Assembly: GCF_000153485.2 (NCBI RefSeq)
Contig: NC_018721.1
Coordinates: forward strand, 744,001 to 808,000
DNA from: Psychroflexus torquis ATCC 700755
GTDB taxonomy: Bacteria; Bacteroidota; Bacteroidia; Flavobacteriales; Flavobacteriaceae
Length of the DNA: 64,000 bases
Direction: 5' to 3'
The notes under the pieces: model-generated
Told to the model about the DNA's origin: nothing
Database searches by the model: none
The model's input: only the letters and a program-made list of their open reading frames with translations
Program-made: the position numbers and the translations under genes
Part shown: piece after piece, positions 1 through 8,749 of the stretch
Layout of the letters: each line of letters begins with the position of its first letter
How positions within the stretch are numbered: position 1 is the first letter of the stretch

Positions 1-2
1 AA

Positions 3-497
3 GAACCTATCAATCCAAAAGTATTCAGAAATCTAGATGATGCATACAAAACAGGATTTGAAGCTAGCGTGGGCGTTAATTTCTTAACCCATTTTCAGTT
101 AGATGCTGATATGGCTTACGTGTATACCCGAAACGAGGATTTAAGCGAGTCTTTGCCCCTTACTCCTCCCCTGCGCAGTAAAATAAGTTTGCAGTACAGC
201 AAGAATAAGTTTTGGGCAGCAACCGACTTAAGGATGGTCAGCCAACAAGATGAGCTGGCTACATCCTTTGGCGAAAATGAAGCTACTCCTGGTTACGAAT
301 TGGTTGATTTTCGGTTGGGTTACGAACTTTTCCCTGGGCTCGACTTAGGAGCAGCAGTTTTGAATGCTTTTGATCAGCAGTATTACGATCACCTAAATTT
401 TGCCTTTAGAAACCAAGCCAATGCCAGCTTAAGCGGACTGGAACGTCTTACCGATCCTGGTCAAAATTTTACAGTTTTCGTTAAATATGGATTTTAA
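3..497 (+). CDS. TonB-dependent receptor, C-terminal part (5' truncated by window)
   Basis: The reading frame is open from the first bases of the window, so this is the last ~164 residues of a longer outer-membrane protein. The sequence alternates short amphipathic beta-strand segments (for example GYELVDFRLGYEL and GAAVLNAFDQQYYDHL) and ends in an aromatic strand, TVFVKYGF. This is the usual C-terminal signature of TonB-dependent receptors, which import siderophores, metals or glycans through the outer membrane. The plug domain and TonB box are outside the window, so the substrate cannot be inferred. A 146-bp repeat begins about 10 bp after the stop codon. Another outer-membrane beta-barrel is possible but less likely. 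Confidence 0.75.
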   Translation, partial: EPINPKVFRNLDDAYKTGFEASVGVNFLTHFQLDADMAYVYTRNEDLSESLPLTPPLRSKISLQYSKNKFWAATDLRMVSQQDELATSFGENEATPGYELVDFRLGYELFPGLDLGAAVLNAFDQQYYDHLNFAFRNQANASLSGLERLTDPGQNFTVFVKYGF

Positions 498-506
498 TTA
501 AGTATT

Positions 507-652
507 GGGCGTTTCAACGTGCTGTCCGTTTCTAGTCCGCAAGCCAAAAGCTGGAGATTCTAGGGCTGTAAAGGAGCTTCTAAGGTCGCTCTCCTCAGCC
601 AAGACTCTCTGGCTTTTGGCTATTACGGGCTATCCACTTCCATCACGAACGC
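507..652. repeat. 146-bp dispersed repeat, copy 1
   Basis: It begins GGGCGTTTCAACGTGC and ends TCCACTTCCATCACGAACGC. Inside, AAGCCAAAAGC and the later GGCTTTTGGC can pair as a stem. A second copy at 6475-6620 differs at only about five positions. Both copies sit within about 10 bp after a stop codon (TonB receptor here, RND pump there). Elements with GGGCGT and CGGGCT ends are common dispersed repeats in flavobacteria; their function is unknown. A short open frame inside is not considered a gene. Confidence 0.75.
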
Positions 653-821
653 ATATTACCAATTTCACTTCAAATGTGGTAAATTAGCTTTTTTTTGATC
701 CTGGAAGAAAAAAATAATTCAGAATTTTTTACGACATTTAAGAGGTAAATTGGTGTAAAACCAAAATTTTATAACCAAAATTTATAGAACATTTGTTACA
801 TTCAGTGCACCTCTTAATTCC

Positions 822-829
822 TAATTTTG
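822..829 (+). promoter_or_regulatory. Putative -7 box of the efflux operon
   Basis: TAATTTTG matches the Bacteroidota -7 consensus TAnnTTTG and lies 21 bp before the tolC-like start codon. No -33 box with good spacing is evident. Just upstream (about 745-790) are two near-copies of ACCAAAATTTTATA and a TTGGT/ACCAA dyad that might bind a regulator. Inference only. Confidence 0.35.
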
Positions 830-850
830 CAATTATAAATTCAAAATAAA

Positions 851-2179
851 ATGAAGGCATACCTAATGATAATTCCAGTTATAGCTTTTCTATTTAATTT
901 TGGGCAACTTCAGGCCCAAGAAGAAATGGAGTTTACTCTTGAAGAACTCAAGAGCCAAGTGCTTCAAAATAATAGATCACTTCAAATTAATGAAAGTGAA
1001 TTTAGAAAAGCAAGAGCCCGCTATAGGCAAACCAATGCTGCGTTTTTACCTCAGCTTAGTGTTTCGCATAATTTTTATAGAACCAATAATCCCGTCCAAG
1101 CATTTGGAACATTATTGAACCAAGGAATTTTTACAGAGCAAGATTTTCAAATCGATAATTTGAACAATCCAAGTGCCATTTCCAATTTTACCACTGCTTT
1201 AAGCATTCAACAACCTCTTATCAATATAGAAAAGTGGGCTCAACGTTCTGCGCTAAACGCTCAAAAAGAAGCACAACAACTTCAAAATAAATTTGAAGAA
1301 AAAGCGCTTTTAGTTGAAGTGGAAAAACTTTATATGCAACTTCAGCTCGCTTATAAAGGGATTGAAGTACTAGAGCAAACTAGAGAAATTGCCGAGCAAA
1401 ATTTTAAAAGTATTCAAAATTTTTATGACGAAGGTCTATTGATCATGCCAGATTTACTAAGTGCAGAAGTAAGGTTAAATGAAGTTGAAAACGAATACAT
1501 CGCGGCTTACAATCAACTCCAAAATCTTTCAGACTATCTTCTGTTTTTAATGAACAGAGATGCTAATACTGTGGTAAAACCAGTTTCAAAACTTGGGCTT
1601 AATATTGTGGAGACTATGGACGCAAGTCAAATAGAAACAAGAGAAGACATTTTAGCAGTCGATTTGCAAACCAAGGCCCAATCCAAAATGCAAACTGCAG
1701 CCAAACATTCCTTTTTGCCAACGCTTAATGCTTTTGGGAACCTACAATGGTTTTCAGATGAAGCCTTTACAACCAACACAAGAAACTTTTTTGTAGGTGC
1801 TTCACTTAACTGGAATATTTTTGAAGGTGGTAAAAATATTGCAAAACTTCAAGAAGAAAATGCAAGTTTAGATCAAGCCAAACTAGAAGCTTCTAGGTAT
1901 GCCTCCAATTCCAATATGGAGTTGGAAAAAGCAAAACGCCAATTTCGCGAGGCAGAGCAAAAACTTAATAGAAATAGACTATCCCTGAAGCAAGCAGAAA
2001 AAGCATACCAAATCAGGAAAGATAGATTTGGAGAAGGTCTTGAGCGCACTACAGATTTGCTGCGGGCAGAACAACAACAATCTTCTATGCGACTGGCTTA
2101 CAACCAATCCATATTCGAGTTTAACTACGCTCAGTTATACATTCAATTTTTAGCAAACACCTATACTTATGAAAAATAA
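851..2179 (+). CDS. TolC-family outer membrane efflux protein
   Basis: This 442-residue protein has a signal peptide (hydrophobic residues 5-20, cleavage near QAQ) followed by two helix-rich repeats typical of the outer membrane efflux protein family. The long heptad-like stretches (such as the regions around residues 130-220 and 330-420) would form the periplasmic alpha-barrel. The length is normal for the family. It is the exit duct for the tripartite pump encoded by the next two genes, with which it overlaps by 11 bp. The start was chosen because the signal peptide follows directly and a promoter-like box lies just upstream. The exported substrate cannot be read from the sequence. Confidence 0.93.
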   Translation: MKAYLMIIPVIAFLFNFGQLQAQEEMEFTLEELKSQVLQNNRSLQINESEFRKARARYRQTNAAFLPQLSVSHNFYRTNNPVQAFGTLLNQGIFTEQDFQIDNLNNPSAISNFTTALSIQQPLINIEKWAQRSALNAQKEAQQLQNKFEEKALLVEVEKLYMQLQLAYKGIEVLEQTREIAEQNFKSIQNFYDEGLLIMPDLLSAEVRLNEVENEYIAAYNQLQNLSDYLLFLMNRDANTVVKPVSKLGLNIVETMDASQIETREDILAVDLQTKAQSKMQTAAKHSFLPTLNAFGNLQWFSDEAFTTNTRNFFVGASLNWNIFEGGKNIAKLQEENASLDQAKLEASRYASNSNMELEKAKRQFREAEQKLNRNRLSLKQAEKAYQIRKDRFGEGLERTTDLLRAEQQQSSMRLAYNQSIFEFNYAQLYIQFLANTYTYEK

Positions 2180-3236
2180 ATTACTGCCTATATTTTTTTC
2201 TGTGTTCTTATTAAGCATTTTGAGCTGTGGAGAAAAAACCGAAAATAAAAAGCCTGAGCAGATATCTGTCGATGTTAAAATCGAGTATCCTACCACCAGT
2301 TTACCTCAGCTTTTAAGCTATAAGGGGAAAATTCAGTCTTCAAAATCGATAGATATTCAATCTAGAGGATCAAGTTACGTGGATAAAATCCTTGTAGATG
2401 TAGGCGATGCTGTTCATGAAAACCAGTTGCTGGTTAAATTAAACAGCGATGACCTCATGTCGAAACAAAATCAGCTTACTGCCAAACTCGACGAGGTAAG
2501 TGCCACTTTAGAAAACACCGAAAAGGATTATAAACGATACAAAAGTTTAAGAGAAAAAAATAGTGTTTCAGAAAAAGAGCTGGAGTCTATCTCCTTAAAA
2601 TATAACTCTGTAAAAAGTCAAAAAGCAGGAGTAGAAAGTCAGTTGAAAGAAATACAATCAGAATTAAAATATTTCAATATCAAGGCCCCATTTGAGGGTG
2701 TAATTACTTCAAAAATGGCTCAAGAGGGAGATTTAGCAAACCCCCGATTTTCGATTCTACAAATGGAAGTTGAGAATGCATTTGAATTTCACTTTTCAGT
2801 TTCAGAACGAGCTATTTCTTCATTAAGAAAAGGACAACTGGCCACCGTTGTAGTGTCGACAGATGGTCAAAAAATCGATGCCCAAATATCAGAATTGAGC
2901 TTATCGTCTTCAGAAACAGGAGGACAATATGTTGTGAAAGCAAAATTACTAACCGAAAATGATGTCCAGCTTTTTTCTGGACAACAAGGAGAAATACAAC
3001 TTATTACGGATTCTTTGGATCAAGGAATTTTTGTTCCCAAATCAGCACTTATCGATCGAGGCGGTTTACAGGGTCTATACGTAGTTAGCCCAGAAAATAA
3101 AGCGATGCTGAGATGGGTGGAGACTGGGGTAAACTACGATGAATATATAGAGATTCTTTCTGGTCTAAGCAGCGATGAGTCCGTTGTAACTTCTGCAGAC
3201 TCCAAACTTTATAACGGTATAACCGTGAAATACTAG
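2169..3236 (+). CDS. RND efflux periplasmic adaptor subunit (lipoprotein)
   Basis: This 355-residue protein starts with a lipoprotein signal peptide ending in LLSILSC, so Cys20 is the likely acylation site. It then shows the membrane-fusion-protein order: a biotinyl-lipoyl-like half (around SRGSSYVDKILVDVGDAV), a coiled-coil hairpin (about residues 95-160), the second lipoyl half (FNIKAPFEGVITSKMAQEGD), and a beta-barrel domain. It bridges the inner-membrane pump and the TolC-like duct. The gene overlaps tolC by 11 bp and is 5 bp from the pump gene, so the three are certainly one operon. Confidence 0.93.
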   Translation: MKNKLLPIFFSVFLLSILSCGEKTENKKPEQISVDVKIEYPTTSLPQLLSYKGKIQSSKSIDIQSRGSSYVDKILVDVGDAVHENQLLVKLNSDDLMSKQNQLTAKLDEVSATLENTEKDYKRYKSLREKNSVSEKELESISLKYNSVKSQKAGVESQLKEIQSELKYFNIKAPFEGVITSKMAQEGDLANPRFSILQMEVENAFEFHFSVSERAISSLRKGQLATVVVSTDGQKIDAQISELSLSSSETGGQYVVKAKLLTENDVQLFSGQQGEIQLITDSLDQGIFVPKSALIDRGGLQGLYVVSPENKAMLRWVETGVNYDEYIEILSGLSSDESVVTSADSKLYNGITVKY

Positions 3237-3241
3237 ATCTT

Positions 3242-6200
3242 ATGAAAAATGGTATTGCTGGTAAACTAGCCAACGCATTTATGACTTCCAAAATTACAGT
3301 CTTACTTATGGTTGTATTTATGGCCGTGGGAATTTATGCTGCTTTATTGATTCCACGAGAAGAAGAACCACAAATAAACGTGCCTATGGCCGATATATTT
3401 GTTGGCTATCCTGGTGCGAGTCCTAAAGAAATTGAATCTAAAGTTATTATTCCTTTGGAGCGTGTTATCTCTAATATTGATGGTATTGAATATGTTTACA
3501 CCACCTCTATGCAGGGACAAGGAATGCTCATAGCGCAATTCTATGTGGGTGAAGATATAGAAAGGTCTTACGTAAAACTTCATGATGAAATTATGCGCCA
3601 TATGGATGAAATTCCTGAGGGCGTTACTCAGCCACTTATCAAAACAAGATCTATAGACGATGTGCCAGTCGTTGGCCTTACGCTTTTTAGCGAAAAGTAC
3701 GATGACTTCCGCCTTAAACAAATCGCCAATGAACTGATTTTGGAGATTGAAAAGGTGGAGAATGTCGCTTCTAGTGAAGTCATTGGAGGCAGAAGTAGAG
3801 AGTTGAAAATTAATTTTGATCATCAAAAAGCAGCTTCCTATAATTTAGATATTTTGAGTGTTACCAAGATGATACAGGCTAACCACTCCAAGTCCAAAAG
3901 TGGAACTATACAGACCAAAGACGAAAACATCCTCATCACCACTGGAAAATTCATCGAAACTGAAAGAGACCTAAAGCAAATAGTTGTTGGCACTTCTGGA
4001 AACAGACCCGTATATCTGCATCAAATAGCAAATGTAGAAGAAGGTGCAGAAAAACCTAAGAACTATGTGGAGTTTGGCTTCGGTGCTGCAAGTGCAGAAC
4101 AGGCAAAAATGCCTTCCTCCTATTCTGCCGTTACCCTATCTATTGCAAAAAGAAAGGGCGCTGATGCCATGCAAGTTGCCGACCAGATTTTGGCTCAACA
4201 AGAACGCTGGGAACAATATATAATCCCAGAAGGTGTGGAACTCGAGGTGACTCGTAATTATGGAGAAACAGCATCACAAAAGGTATCCGACTTACTTTTC
4301 AATTTACTAAGTGCAATCATTGCTGTAACCTTAGTTGTTATGTTATCTATGGGATGGCGCGGCGGACTTGTTGTCTTTATTTCTGTTCCTGTTACGTTCG
4401 CTTTAACAATGCTTAGTTACTATTTATTTGGTTACACGCTAAATAGAATCACGCTTTTTGCACTCATTTTTATTACCGGGATTGTAGTCGATGATTCTAT
4501 CATCATTACAGAAAATATACACCGGCATTTCAAAATGAAGAAACGATCCTTAAGGAACGCCGCCATTTATGCTATAAATGAAGTAGGTAATCCTACTATT
4601 TTAGCTGCCTTTATTGTTATTGCTTCTGTACTTCCCATGGCTTTTGTAAGTGGCCTTATGGGTCCTTACATGAGTCCAATGCCCATTGGTGCATCTATTA
4701 CAATGATTCTTTCTCTATTTATAGCGCTTACCATTGTGCCTTACTTGGCCTTTTATTTTTTGAAAGGCGATGGCAAACAAGACGATGGCGAAGAGGATGA
4801 TGAAGAAGCTATTAAGAAAGCCGACAAACTCGGTGATGAAAAATTAAAATCGACCCGAATTTATAAAATTTATGAAAAAGTACAGAGACCACTTCTAGAG
4901 AGTTCTAAGAAACGTTGGCTTTTCATTGGAAGTACATTTGTATTGCTTATCGCTTCTGTACTTTTATTCTTAAATGAATCTGTTTTGGTAAAAATGCTTC
5001 CCTTCGATAACAAAAACGAATTTCAAATTGTTATTGATATGCCAGAAGGTACTACACTGGAGCGCACGCAAGCCGTCACATTAGAAATTGCAGAGTACGT
5101 AAAAGACCGAGAGGAAGTGGTTAATTATCAAACCTACGTTGGTGCTGCTTCTCCCATCACCTTTAATGGGCTTGTAAGACATTACGATCTTAGAGATGGT
5201 GATCATCTAGCAGACATTCAGGTAAATATTACCAATAAGAGCGAACGAAGTGAACAAAGCCACGATATCGCAAAATCGTTTAGGAAAGAGGTAAAAGCCA
5301 TTGGTGATCGCTATGGCGCAGCTATCAAAATTGTGGAAGTCCCCCCGGGGCCACCAGTGCTATCAACAATTGTTGCAGAAATTTACGGACCAGATTACGA
5401 AGAGCAAATCAAAATTGCACAAAAGGTAAAGGATATTTTACACGAGACCCAAGATGTGGTCGACATCGACTGGCGTGTAGAAGCCGACCAAAAGGAGATT
5501 GAATTTAAAGTTGACACCGAGCGAGCCAACCTAGAAGGCATAAGCACTCAGCAAATTGTTGAAACCATGCGGTTGAGTCTCGGGAATACTTCCATTGGTA
5601 AGGCTTACAGAGAAAATGAACCTGAACAAGTTAGCATAACCTACTATACACCAAACTCAGAAAAGTCCAGTACCAAGGATCTTTTAAAATTAAAAGTAAA
5701 GTCTCAGCAAGGACATACCGTAAACATCGGCGACCTAGTAAATCTGGTAGAACAACCTATTGAAAAAAGCATCTACAGAAAAAATAAGCGCCGTGTAGTA
5801 TATGTCACAGCAGAAATGGCTGGAGAACTAGAAAGTCCCGTTTACGCCATATTGGGTATGGAAAAGTATCTTAAAGACATGCACTTACCAGAAGGCTACT
5901 CTATAGAAGAATTGTACACAGATATTCCTGTTGATACAGAAGATTACTCTGTAAAATGGGATGGTGAATGGCAAATTACATTGGAAGTATTCCAAGATCT
6001 TGGTATTGCTTTCTTAGTGGTTATTTTTATCATTTACATGCTAATCGTTGGCTGGTTTCAAAGCTTCCGTTCCCCAATTGTGATGATGATTGCTATTCCG
6101 CTTTCATTAATAGGAATTATTTTAGCACATTGGCTGTTCGATGCATTTTTTACAGCAACTTCTTTTATTGGAATGATTGCTCTAGCAGGAATTATGGTTA

Positions 6201-6472
6201 GAAATTCCGTTTTGCTTATCGATTTCATAGAAATCCGCCTCAACGAAGGTATTGCCTTTAAGCAAGCCATCATTGAAGCAGGTGCCGTAAGAACCACACC
6301 CATTTTACTCACAGCAGGAACCGTGGTCATAGGAGCAGTCGCCATACTTTTCGATCCTATTTTTCAAGGTCTTGCCCTGTCTTTGATGGGTGGAACAATT
6401 GTTTCAACATTCTTAACCCTTATTTTGGTTCCTCTTGTCTTTTATATAGTGATGAAAAATAAGTATAAATAA
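3242..6472 (+). CDS. RND efflux transporter permease subunit
   Basis: This 1076-residue inner-membrane pump has the AcrB/CusA layout: a first transmembrane helix near residues 18-38, a large periplasmic porter domain, a helix bundle at about 340-510, then a repeat of this order. Family motifs include PGASPKEIE in the first porter part, TGIVVDDSIIITENI with paired aspartates in the proton-relay helix, and GIMVRNSVLLIDFIEIRL in the second half. A very acidic cytoplasmic loop (DDGEEDDEEA) lies between the halves. It probably exports drugs or toxic compounds by proton antiport. It is the last gene of the operon; a copy of the 146-bp repeat starts 3 bp after the stop. Confidence 0.95.
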   Translation: MKNGIAGKLANAFMTSKITVLLMVVFMAVGIYAALLIPREEEPQINVPMADIFVGYPGASPKEIESKVIIPLERVISNIDGIEYVYTTSMQGQGMLIAQFYVGEDIERSYVKLHDEIMRHMDEIPEGVTQPLIKTRSIDDVPVVGLTLFSEKYDDFRLKQIANELILEIEKVENVASSEVIGGRSRELKINFDHQKAASYNLDILSVTKMIQANHSKSKSGTIQTKDENILITTGKFIETERDLKQIVVGTSGNRPVYLHQIANVEEGAEKPKNYVEFGFGAASAEQAKMPSSYSAVTLSIAKRKGADAMQVADQILAQQERWEQYIIPEGVELEVTRNYGETASQKVSDLLFNLLSAIIAVTLVVMLSMGWRGGLVVFISVPVTFALTMLSYYLFGYTLNRITLFALIFITGIVVDDSIIITENIHRHFKMKKRSLRNAAIYAINEVGNPTILAAFIVIASVLPMAFVSGLMGPYMSPMPIGASITMILSLFIALTIVPYLAFYFLKGDGKQDDGEEDDEEAIKKADKLGDEKLKSTRIYKIYEKVQRPLLESSKKRWLFIGSTFVLLIASVLLFLNESVLVKMLPFDNKNEFQIVIDMPEGTTLERTQAVTLEIAEYVKDREEVVNYQTYVGAASPITFNGLVRHYDLRDGDHLADIQVNITNKSERSEQSHDIAKSFRKEVKAIGDRYGAAIKIVEVPPGPPVLSTIVAEIYGPDYEEQIKIAQKVKDILHETQDVVDIDWRVEADQKEIEFKVDTERANLEGISTQQIVETMRLSLGNTSIGKAYRENEPEQVSITYYTPNSEKSSTKDLLKLKVKSQQGHTVNIGDLVNLVEQPIEKSIYRKNKRRVVYVTAEMAGELESPVYAILGMEKYLKDMHLPEGYSIEELYTDIPVDTEDYSVKWDGEWQITLEVFQDLGIAFLVVIFIIYMLIVGWFQSFRSPIVMMIAIPLSLIGIILAHWLFDAFFTATSFIGMIALAGIMVRNSVLLIDFIEIRLNEGIAFKQAIIEAGAVRTTPILLTAGTVVIGAVAILFDPIFQGLALSLMGGTIVSTFLTLILVPLVFYIVMKNKYK

Positions 6473-6474
6473 TA

Positions 6475-6620
6475 GGGCGTTTCAACGTGCTGTCCGTTTC
6501 TAGTCCGCAAGCCAAAAGCTGGAGATTCTAGTGCTGTAAAGGAGCTTCTTAGGTCGCTCTCCACAGCCAAGACTCTCTGGCTTTTGGCTTTTACGGGCTA
6601 TCCACTTCCATCACGAACGC
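6475..6620. repeat. 146-bp dispersed repeat, copy 2
   Basis: This is a near-identical direct copy of the repeat at 507-652, in the same orientation and again immediately after a stop codon. The two copies bracket the efflux operon. The region after it (6621-6877) holds no convincing gene; a 19-codon open frame at 6685-6744 (very Lys-rich) is not supported by anything else. Confidence 0.75.
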
Positions 6621-6877
6621 AGAGAACTTTGAGATAGAACTAATAGTTTGGGTTTATTAAACAACATTTATATATCAGTTGTTAATGAGAAAAATTAAAA
6701 AAACAAATAGCCTACTAGTCACTAAAGTGAAGAAGAAAGGATGACACTTCTAAATCTGAAAAACCACTCCAAAACCAACTCATCCCAATAGGATCATCGA
6801 CGAAAGATCGATACAGACATTCCCAAAGGATCGGGGCATTAAGGTGAGGTTACCGAAAATTCGGCATAAGCTATACC

Positions 6878-6906
6878 GACAACAACAATCATAAATTATT
6901 GTTGTC
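6878..6906. terminator. Hairpin terminator between convergent transcription units
   Basis: GACAACAACAAT and ATTATTGTTGTC pair around a five-base loop with one mismatch on each arm. The hairpin lies 3 bp after the stop codon of the minus-strand thioredoxin-like gene and about 400 bp after the efflux operon, so it can serve leftward transcription and perhaps rightward too. Confidence 0.55.
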
Positions 6907-6908
6907 AG

Positions 6909-8087
6909 TTATTTTATCCACTTCTTTAATAAACTATCAATCTCTTTTTCGTTCTTTTCGCTATGTCCAACCTTTGAATACACAATTTTTCCTTTAGTAT
7001 CTATGATGTAGAAAGTAGGATAAGCTCTAACTTTATATTCTTTCGTGACTTTATGATCCACGAAAATTGTTGGATAGCTCATTTTATTTATCTCAATAAA
7101 GTCATTCAGTTTTTCTTTATTCTTTTCTTTATTGTCAAATGGATTTAACCCAAGAATTACTAAATCCTTTGCAGAATATTTAGTCCTTAATTCATTTAGC
7201 GATGCTATTGCTTTTATGCAAGGAAAACAGTCCTTGTACCAAAAGTCTAAAATGACATATTTTCCGTTATGATCTTGTAATGTAATTGAGTCTTTTTCTT
7301 TAAATCTTAATCCTTTAAATTTTGGCGCTTTCAAACCAATAGCCAATGGCTCCATTTCTTTAGGATTAGGTTCTTTATAATCTTCAATTTCATAGTCCTT
7401 AGTTAATCTATCAAACTCCGATTTTAATACTTTATCATTTACTTTATTAAATTTCTCATTTGAAAAATGCCATTCATTATATTGCCATTCGTTTTGAAAT
7501 TTTACCGAATAAATAATATCTTTCAAATAGTTATCATCATTAAAATAAAATATCTTTGTCTGTTTTTCAATTGGTAATTCGTCTTCAAATGCAAATTCTA
7601 TCGTATTGAGATTCTTTTTACCTATTAATGTGTCATTTAACTTTGCGACAATAGTTGAATCTTTTAGATATTTCGAAAGCCTGTTAGGTTTAAGAAAATA
7701 AGAGTCTAAAACTCCGCTTACCGTATTACCTCTTATAACCCCATCTTGTCCTTTTTTCGGGAAGAATTTTGTTATTTTTTTGCTGTTATGATTAATAATA
7801 TAGATGTTCTCTAAATCATAATATCTGTCGATACTATCATTTTTAATCCAAAAACTACCACCGAAGATAGTATCTAACTTATGTTTGATTAGTCTACAAT
7901 TTGAATAGTAGTTCAATGTATCCTCATCAGAACTGAAATATTTCATTTTGTAATGAACATCATATTCCCAAGATTCAGAGTTCAATATTCGATTTTCAAA
8001 TTCAGATACAATCGAATTCGCTGTGTTTTCTTTCTGACAACTAACTATAGTAAGACATATAGCTAAAATGTAAAATATTGTTTTCAT
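6909..8087 (-). CDS. TlpA-like thioredoxin-fold lipoprotein
   Basis: The 392-residue protein has a lipoprotein signal (ICLTIVSC, Cys17), an N-terminal ~240-residue domain without recognisable motifs, and a C-terminal AhpC/TlpA-type thioredoxin fold. The redox motif CFPC occurs in FWYKDCFPCIKA, around residues 285-290, followed by the cis-proline segment AYPTFYIID. It probably acts as a periplasmic thiol-disulfide reductase, like many Bacteroidota TlpA proteins with a long N-terminal extension. It is preceded by a degenerate copy of the cassette leader U, so it may be the last (oldest) gene of the cassette array. Confidence 0.85.
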   Translation of the reverse strand: MKTIFYILAICLTIVSCQKENTANSIVSEFENRILNSESWEYDVHYKMKYFSSDEDTLNYYSNCRLIKHKLDTIFGGSFWIKNDSIDRYYDLENIYIINHNSKKITKFFPKKGQDGVIRGNTVSGVLDSYFLKPNRLSKYLKDSTIVAKLNDTLIGKKNLNTIEFAFEDELPIEKQTKIFYFNDDNYLKDIIYSVKFQNEWQYNEWHFSNEKFNKVNDKVLKSEFDRLTKDYEIEDYKEPNPKEMEPLAIGLKAPKFKGLRFKEKDSITLQDHNGKYVILDFWYKDCFPCIKAIASLNELRTKYSAKDLVILGLNPFDNKEKNKEKLNDFIEINKMSYPTIFVDHKVTKEYKVRAYPTFYIIDTKGKIVYSKVGHSEKNEKEIDSLLKKWIK

Positions 8088-8123
8088 AAATTATTGGATA
8101 GAGGTTTTTTGTCAAATTATGCA

Positions 8124-8245
8124 CAGAACCAATATAAACCCTATTTAAATCTCCAGCATAGGCTCTCTATCTATTAGAACGTTGTTTTTATTTTCATCTA
8201 AACTATCACTTTTATGTATTATCCAATGGTCTTTTCCATGGTTTT
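8124..8245 (-). repeat. Cassette leader module U, copy 1 (degenerate)
   Basis: It keeps recognisable pieces of the U consensus (AACCCTATTTAAATCTCC, AGAACGTTGTTTTTATT, CATCTAAACTATCAC, TATCCAA), but the right half and any A/B module are lost. It lies directly upstream of the thioredoxin-like gene, as every U does relative to its gene. The following ~150 bp (8246-8397) contain nothing recognisable. Confidence 0.55.
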
Positions 8246-8397
8246 GTTGTGAATAGACAAAACTCGAGTATTTATTTCTTTGGTTTTAGTGAATTGATGC
8301 TTCTTTCTTTGCTATGTTAACGAAAGCCTGACCACAGAACATAGCTAGACGCCTCGATGACTTGAGTTTGTATGTATGCACTTAAGTTTGTGATGAG

Positions 8398-8738
8398 CTA
8401 CACAATTAAAAGAGAAGGACTCTTCTTAGCCTCTTTTGATTTGTCTTTACCAGCGTTTTCAATAATTGAGTATAAAGAGCTTTTATCATTATTTTATTTT
8501 TCTGACTCTTTTTTTACTATATAATGAATGATAAAAGGTGCATTAACATCATCAACAAAAGTATTTATATCTTTTTCACTTTTGAATAATGAATCTCAAT
8601 AGTTTTTCTGTGAGAATTGTGTAATACAACTAAATTTTTCCCTATTGTTTTAGAAAGTAATAGTGTTTCCTTTGGTATTGAAACACATGAGGTTATCAAT
8701 GCAATTGTAATTGAAAATAAATTAAATAGAGATTTTAC
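8398..8738 (-). pseudogene. Decayed small lipoprotein gene
   Basis: Reading leftwards from 8738, the frame gives a lipoprotein-like start (SITIALITSC) and continues for about 50 residues. It then shifts frame near 8570 (segment INTFVDDVNAPFIIHYIV) and meets further stops before a last segment SSLYSIIENAGKDKSKE. An ATG is missing where one is expected (GTA at 8736-8738). The pieces read as one protein of about 110 residues with at least one frameshift and a nonsense codon. It begins only 11 bp after the patatin stop, so the two were probably one operon. The product is unknown. Confidence 0.6.
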
Positions 8739-8749
8739 AGTATTAGGTT

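Noticed and set aside
505..687. Sixty-residue frame over the first 146-bp repeat
   Set aside because: It only spans the dispersed repeat, and the second copy does not keep it.
6685..6744. Nineteen-residue Lys-rich peptide gene
   Set aside because: It has a start and stop but no ribosome-site, family or neighbour support; chance is likely in AT-rich sequence.
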